Shown piece after piece: positions 3,434 through 6,779 of a stretch of 6,779 bases of DNA. The DNA is taken from positions 1-6,779 of the forward strand of contig CAMOUE010000126.1 in NCBI GenBank assembly GCA_946626265.1, read 5' to 3'. The translations under genes and the position numbers were made by a program. The stretch is from an uncultured Eggerthellaceae bacterium. GTDB lineage: Bacteria; Actinomycetota; Coriobacteriia; Coriobacteriales; Eggerthellaceae. Each line of letters opens with the position of its first letter. The first letter of the stretch is position 1. The notes beneath the pieces were generated by a model that ran no database searches, was not told the origin of the DNA, and saw only the letters and a program-made list of their open reading frames with translations.

Positions 3434-6175
3434 ATGGCGCGCAGAGGGCGCTCGAGGATGCGAAACGTTTGGCGCGCGCTGGCGGCGGCGGTTTGCTGCG
3501 CCGTGCTCGCGATGCTCGCACTTGCGCTCCCGTCCGGGCTGTCTTCCCTGCCTCCCTTCGCGTCGCATGACGTGCAGGGGCTCGCCGACGGCATCGGACC
3601 GGAGGAGGTCGCCCTCCAAGGCGACGAGTCGGTCCCGAATTTCGCCGCGCCGGGGCTCGCCGAGCGCGACGAGGCGCTCGGCCAGGTGCTTATCGACAAC
3701 GCGTCTGCCCCGCAGCCCGCAAGCGCCGAAGACGCCGCAGGCGCCGGGCCTGTGCCCATAGACGTGCCGGACCTGACGGACGTGCCGCACGTGGCGGGCG
3801 AGGTCCTCGTCGGCATCGAGGAGGGCGTGTCGGTCGAGGAGGCGCTTGCCGCCATCGCCGACGAGACCGGCATCCAGGCCGTTTCCGCGTCGCAGGTCGC
3901 CGACGACTGCGTCGAGCTCGTCCTGCCCGAGGGCGTCTCGGTCGCCGACGCGCTCGCAGTGCTTCCCACCGCGGGGGTCGTGTCCGACGCGCAGCCGAAC
4001 TACACCTACGAGCTCATGGACGAAGATGCCCCGCTCGCGGCGCTGCCCGCGAGCGTTTTGGACGGCCTCTCCACGCAGGCGACCGTCCCGAACGACCCCT
4101 ACGCGAAGAACAAGACCCAATGGGCGCTCGACAGCATGGAGGTCTACGATGCCTGGGGTATCGTCAAGTCCAACAAAAAGGTTACCGTCGCGATCATCGA
4201 CAGCGGCTTCAACGTTTCCCACGAGGACCTGAAGAACGTCGTCGTCGCGCCGTACAACGCGGTCACTGGCACGGGCGACGTGTCCGGCTCGGCCGAGCAC
4301 GGCACGCATGTGGCCGGAATCGCCGGCGCCGAGGCGAACAACGCCAAGGGCATCGCGGGCGTTTCCTACAACGCGCGCATCATGCCGATCAAGGTGGAGG
4401 ACTCGAACGGCGGCATCTCGACGTCGACGCTCCTCGTCGCCTACGACTACGTCATCAAGAACAAGAAGGCATACAACATCCGCGTCGTGAACATGAGCAT
4501 CGGCGCGGCCCGCGACAATACGACCGTGTACGCGGAGGACCGACGCGTCTACGAGAAGATCGAGCAAGCCTACAACGCCGGAATCGTGACGGTCGCCGCG
4601 GCGTGCAACGCCAACGTATACGGCGGGAAGTACTACGAGCCGCCGTTCTACGCGTTCCCTGCCGACTACGACAAGGTCGTCAGCGTCATAAACCTGGAGG
4701 ACAAGGGCAACGGGCGGGTGGCGCGCTACGAGCGGTCCAACTACAACAGGCCGGGTCAGCGCACGAAGGACGTGTCGGCGCCCGGGACGGGCATCATGAG
4801 CACGCACTTCTCCGGCAAGGACGCATACACGGAGATGGGCGGCACGTCCATGGCCGCGCCGCAGGTCGCCGGCGTCCTCGCCCTCGTATTCGCGGCCAAC
4901 CCCTCCCTCACGTCGGAGCAGGCCGTAAGCAAGCTCTATTCTGCGGCGACCGACATCGGCGCACGCGGTTGGGATGTTGGGACGGGCTACGGCGAGGCGA
5001 ACGCCTACAAGGCGGTGAAAGCGGATTCGGCGTACTTGTCGGGACCCTCGGTGCTCCAGGTCGGTTCCACCTCGAAGTACTCGGTGTCGCAGTCGGGTTC
5101 CTGGACGTGGTCGACGAGCAGCAAGTCCGTCGCGTCGGCTTCCGCGACGGGCGCGGTGAAGGGCGTCGGCGCAGGCGAGGTCACGATCGAGGCTAAGGCC
5201 GCGGACGGGAAAAGGGCGTGCTTGACCGTGCCGGTCTACGATGCGACCATCGCCGGCCCCACGTCGATGAAGGTCGGCGCGCAGTCGGCGTACAAGCTCA
5301 AGAACGCGAAGAACCCGGTGGGCGTGTGGAAATGGACGTCGAGCAATCCGAACGTCGCATCGGTGTCGTCGGGGACCGGCGTCGTGAACGCGAAGGCCGT
5401 CGGCACGACCAAGATCACGGTGACGCTCGTGGGAGACTCGAGCGTGAGCAGGACGATAACCTTGAAGGTGTCGAAAACCGACATAGCCGGCGCGTCGATA
5501 ACGGGCGTCTCCAACAAGCCCTACACGGGGGGCAGGATCACGTTTCCCAACCTCGCGGTGAAGATGGGGTCGACGACGCTCGAGGAGGGCACCGACTACG
5601 CGGTTTCCTACAAGAACAACGTGAAGGTCGGGACCGCCACGGTCGTCGTCACGGGAAAGGGCAAGTACACGGGCACGCGCTCGATCAACTTCAAGATCAA
5701 CGCCGTGAAATGCTCGGTCGCCTACCGCACGCACGTGCAGTCCATCGGCTGGCAGAGCTGGCGGTCGAACGGCGGCGTTGCCGGCACGACGGGCCAGTCG
5801 AAGCGCCTCGAAGCCGTGAACATCAAGCTCAGCGGCCTTACGGGAACGACGGGCGGCATCGCCTACCGCGCGCACGTGCAGGGAATCGGCTGGCAAGGCT
5901 GGAGGTCGAACGGCTCGATGGCCGGCACGACGGGCCAGTCGAAGCGCCTCGAGGCGCTCCAGGTGAAGCTCACGGGCGCCGCGGCCGAGAGCTTCGACGT
6001 GTACTACCGCGCACACGTGCAGCACTTCGGATGGATGGGCTGGGCGAAGAACGGCCAGATGGCGGGCTCTGCGGGCTACGGGTACCGCCTCGAGGCTCTC
6101 CAGGTCAAGGTCGTCCCCAAGAACTCCAATGCACCCGGCTCGACGTACAAGGCGTTTCTGCAGAAAGGCAAGTAG
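3434..6175 (+). CDS. Secreted subtilisin-like serine protease (S8) with Ig-like domains and three ChW repeats
   Basis: This is a 913-residue modular surface or secreted protease. A signal peptide spans about 1-43 (basic MARRGRSRMRNVWR, then a hydrophobic core). After an Ala/Pro/acidic spacer comes a subtilase prodomain (about 119-194, starting HVAGEVLVG). The S8 catalytic domain covers about 220-528, with Asp256 (AIIDSGF), His289 (EHGTHVAG) and Ser472 (GGTSMAAP). The oxyanion Asn392 sits in VAAACN, so Cys391 replaces the usual glycine. Two Big2-like domains follow (about 536-602 and 604-681, ending WTSSNPNVASVSSGTGVVNAK in style), then an MBG-like Ig domain (about 684-757, with NKPYTG and YTGTRSINFKI). 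Three ChW repeats come last (about 760-802, 808-849 and 854-895), each with YRxHVQ, GWxxW and RLEAxxxKL. There is no LPXTG or C-terminal membrane segment, so attachment probably depends on the ChW or Ig modules. The ATG at 3434 follows TAGGGGG by six bases. Substrate unknown. Confidence 0.92.
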   Translation: MARRGRSRMRNVWRALAAAVCCAVLAMLALALPSGLSSLPPFASHDVQGLADGIGPEEVALQGDESVPNFAAPGLAERDEALGQVLIDNASAPQPASAEDAAGAGPVPIDVPDLTDVPHVAGEVLVGIEEGVSVEEALAAIADETGIQAVSASQVADDCVELVLPEGVSVADALAVLPTAGVVSDAQPNYTYELMDEDAPLAALPASVLDGLSTQATVPNDPYAKNKTQWALDSMEVYDAWGIVKSNKKVTVAIIDSGFNVSHEDLKNVVVAPYNAVTGTGDVSGSAEHGTHVAGIAGAEANNAKGIAGVSYNARIMPIKVEDSNGGISTSTLLVAYDYVIKNKKAYNIRVVNMSIGAARDNTTVYAEDRRVYEKIEQAYNAGIVTVAAACNANVYGGKYYEPPFYAFPADYDKVVSVINLEDKGNGRVARYERSNYNRPGQRTKDVSAPGTGIMSTHFSGKDAYTEMGGTSMAAPQVAGVLALVFAANPSLTSEQAVSKLYSAATDIGARGWDVGTGYGEANAYKAVKADSAYLSGPSVLQVGSTSKYSVSQSGSWTWSTSSKSVASASATGAVKGVGAGEVTIEAKAADGKRACLTVPVYDATIAGPTSMKVGAQSAYKLKNAKNPVGVWKWTSSNPNVASVSSGTGVVNAKAVGTTKITVTLVGDSSVSRTITLKVSKTDIAGASITGVSNKPYTGGRITFPNLAVKMGSTTLEEGTDYAVSYKNNVKVGTATVVVTGKGKYTGTRSINFKINAVKCSVAYRTHVQSIGWQSWRSNGGVAGTTGQSKRLEAVNIKLSGLTGTTGGIAYRAHVQGIGWQGWRSNGSMAGTTGQSKRLEALQVKLTGAAAESFDVYYRAHVQHFGWMGWAKNGQMAGSAGYGYRLEALQVKVVPKNSNAPGSTYKAFLQKGK
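5780..5952 (+). repeat. 32-bp identical repeat shared by ChW repeats 1 and 2
   Basis: Bases 5780-5811 and 5921-5952 are identical, 141 bp (47 codons) apart, and encode AGTTGQSKRLE in both ChW units. The surrounding GW..W segments are similar but not identical. The third unit encodes AGSAGYGYRLE at the same place and has diverged more. This points to a recent duplication or gene conversion between units 1 and 2. Confidence 0.8.
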
Positions 6176-6189
6176 AGCGCTTGTGAATG

Positions 6190-6207
6190 CGCGTTGCTGC
6201 CAACGCG
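6190..6207 (+). terminator. Short hairpin after the subtilase gene
   Basis: CGCGTTG (6190-6196) and CAACGCG (6201-6207) form a perfect 7-bp stem with a CTGC loop, 15 bases after the subtilase stop. No T-run follows, and the metG -10 element begins only four bases later. It may terminate the subtilase transcript weakly, or simply overlap the metG promoter. Confidence 0.4.
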
Positions 6208-6210
6208 GCG

Positions 6211-6219
6211 TGCTAGAAT
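6211..6219 (+). promoter_or_regulatory. Extended -10 promoter element for metG
   Basis: TGCTAGAAT is a TGn-extended -10 with a 5/6 match (TAGAAT at 6214-6219). No convincing -35 lies at 16-18 bp, where the hairpin at 6190-6207 sits; extended -10 promoters can work without one. Transcription would begin near 6226, giving a leader of about 56 bases. Confidence 0.5.
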
Positions 6220-6241
6220 GATTCCCGCATGTCAACGAGCC

Positions 6242-6265
6242 CGTGCATGCCCATCTGCATGCGCG
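6242..6265 (+). other. Stem-loop in the metG leader
   Basis: CGTGCATGC (6242-6250) pairs with GCATGCGCG (6257-6265) through nine positions, one of them G-U, around the loop CCATCT. The stem ends directly before the metG ribosome-binding region (AGGAAGGAG, 6266-6274), where it could affect initiation or message stability. It is too small for a T-box or SAM riboswitch. Confidence 0.4.
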
Positions 6266-6281
6266 AGGAAGGAGCAATCCC

Positions 6282-6779
6282 ATGTCCAAGGGCACCTACA
6301 GCTTCACCACGCCCATCTACTACGTCAACGCCGCTCCCCACCTGGGCACGGCCTATACCACCATCGCGGCCGACACCGTCGCGCGCTACCAGCGCATGAA
6401 CGGCTACGACGTCGCCTTCGTCACCGGCATGGACGAACACGGCCAGAAAGTCGCCGACACCGCCGCCTCGAAGGGCATGAGCCCCCAGGAGTGGTGCGAT
6501 TCCATGGAGCCGGCGTTCCGCGACACGTGGGACCTGCTCAACATCACCTACACCGACTTCGTACGCACGTCGAGCGACCGCCAGACGCGCACGGTGCAGA
6601 AGTTCTGGAACGACCTGTACGAGAAGGGCTACCTGTACAAGTCCAGCTACGAGGGCTGGTACTGCGTGCACGAGGAGACCTACTACGCCGAAAGCGACCT
6701 CGAGAAGAACGAGGACGGCGAGTTCGTGTGCCCCGACTGCAAGCGCCCCGTGCAGCTCATGGCCTCGGGCGAGGAGAAC
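6282..6779 (+). CDS. metG: Methionyl-tRNA synthetase (partial, 3' cut by window)
   Basis: The first 166 residues of a class I aminoacyl-tRNA synthetase that charges tRNA-Met in the cytoplasm. The N-terminal Rossmann fold is clear: FTTPIYYVNAAPHLGTAYTT contains the HIGH-equivalent HLGT (residues 20-23), followed by AADTVARYQRMNGYDVAFVTG and the MDEHGQKV motif typical of MetRS. The connective-peptide insertion begins near YEGWYC and includes CPDC, half of a zinc site; the usual partner CxxC reads CVHE here. The KMSKS loop and anticodon-binding domain lie beyond the window. The ATG at 6282 has AAGGAG (6269-6274) seven bases upstream. It has its own extended -10 promoter and appears independent of the protease gene. 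Confidence 0.96.
   Translation, partial: MSKGTYSFTTPIYYVNAAPHLGTAYTTIAADTVARYQRMNGYDVAFVTGMDEHGQKVADTAASKGMSPQEWCDSMEPAFRDTWDLLNITYTDFVRTSSDRQTRTVQKFWNDLYEKGYLYKSSYEGWYCVHEETYYAESDLEKNEDGEFVCPDCKRPVQLMASGEEN

Noticed and set aside
5218..6186. Alternate-frame open reading frame inside the subtilase C-terminal modules
   Set aside because: It is Arg/Gly/His/Asp-rich shadow translation; the overlapping frame encodes clear Big2, MBG-like and ChW domains.
6220..6281. T-box or SAM riboswitch upstream of metG
   Set aside because: The leader is only about 56 bases with one simple stem. No T-box consensus or SAM aptamer core is present and there is too little room for either.
2480..6295. Very long minus-strand open frame of about 1271 codons, antisense to the subtilase and running into the hydrolase gene
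   Set aside because: It is Arg/Ala/Gly/His/Val-rich with no recognisable domain, crosses the divergent promoter region, and lies opposite a protease with an intact catalytic triad. High GC content makes stop-free antisense frames common.

Overview
The window is GC-rich DNA with dense coding and strong G/C preference at third codon positions. The protein content suggests an anaerobic actinobacterium of the Coriobacteriia, most likely Eggerthellaceae (Eggerthella/Gordonibacter-like). The pointers are the tail of a large acyl-CoA dehydratase activase-like protein, a secreted subtilase carrying ChW (clostridial hydrophobic W) repeats, and a lysozyme-like surface enzyme of the kind seen in gut Coriobacteriia. 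This placement is inferred from recognised families, not from a database search.

Layout. (1) 1-276, +: C-terminal end of an activase/dehydratase-family protein. (2) 277-348: short gap with two mutually exclusive stem-loops. (3) 349-1197, +: rsmI, 16S rRNA 2'-O-methyltransferase, overlapping by ATGA with (4) 1194-1823, +: a YgjP/DUF45 zinc-dependent hydrolase. (5) 1821-1863: convergent junction with a hairpin that includes the stop codon, and a small tandem duplication. (6) 1864-3195, -: secreted protein with a PcsB-like coiled coil, a very acidic Asp/Glu/Ser linker and a C-terminal lysozyme-like domain; GTG start. (7) 3196-3433: divergent control region with an 8+6+8 palindrome abutting a good promoter for the rightward gene, and potentially structured leaders on both sides. 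(8) 3434-6175, +: secreted subtilisin-like protease with prodomain, S8 catalytic domain, two Big2-like Ig domains, one MBG-like Ig domain and three ChW repeats. (9) 6176-6281: hairpin, extended -10 promoter and leader stem-loop. (10) 6282-6779, +: 5' part of metG (methionyl-tRNA synthetase), cut by the window end.

The outer genes (rsmI, metG, the activase end) look like ordinary core or metabolic genes. The middle is a two-gene envelope module: a cell-wall hydrolase and a modular surface protease, divergently transcribed from one shared regulatory region. The palindrome there is placed to influence both promoters. Whether the protease acts on the hydrolase, for example in its long acidic linker, is conjecture, but it is the most interesting testable idea here. 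No tRNA, rRNA, CRISPR array, insertion sequence, phage gene or known riboswitch class was seen.
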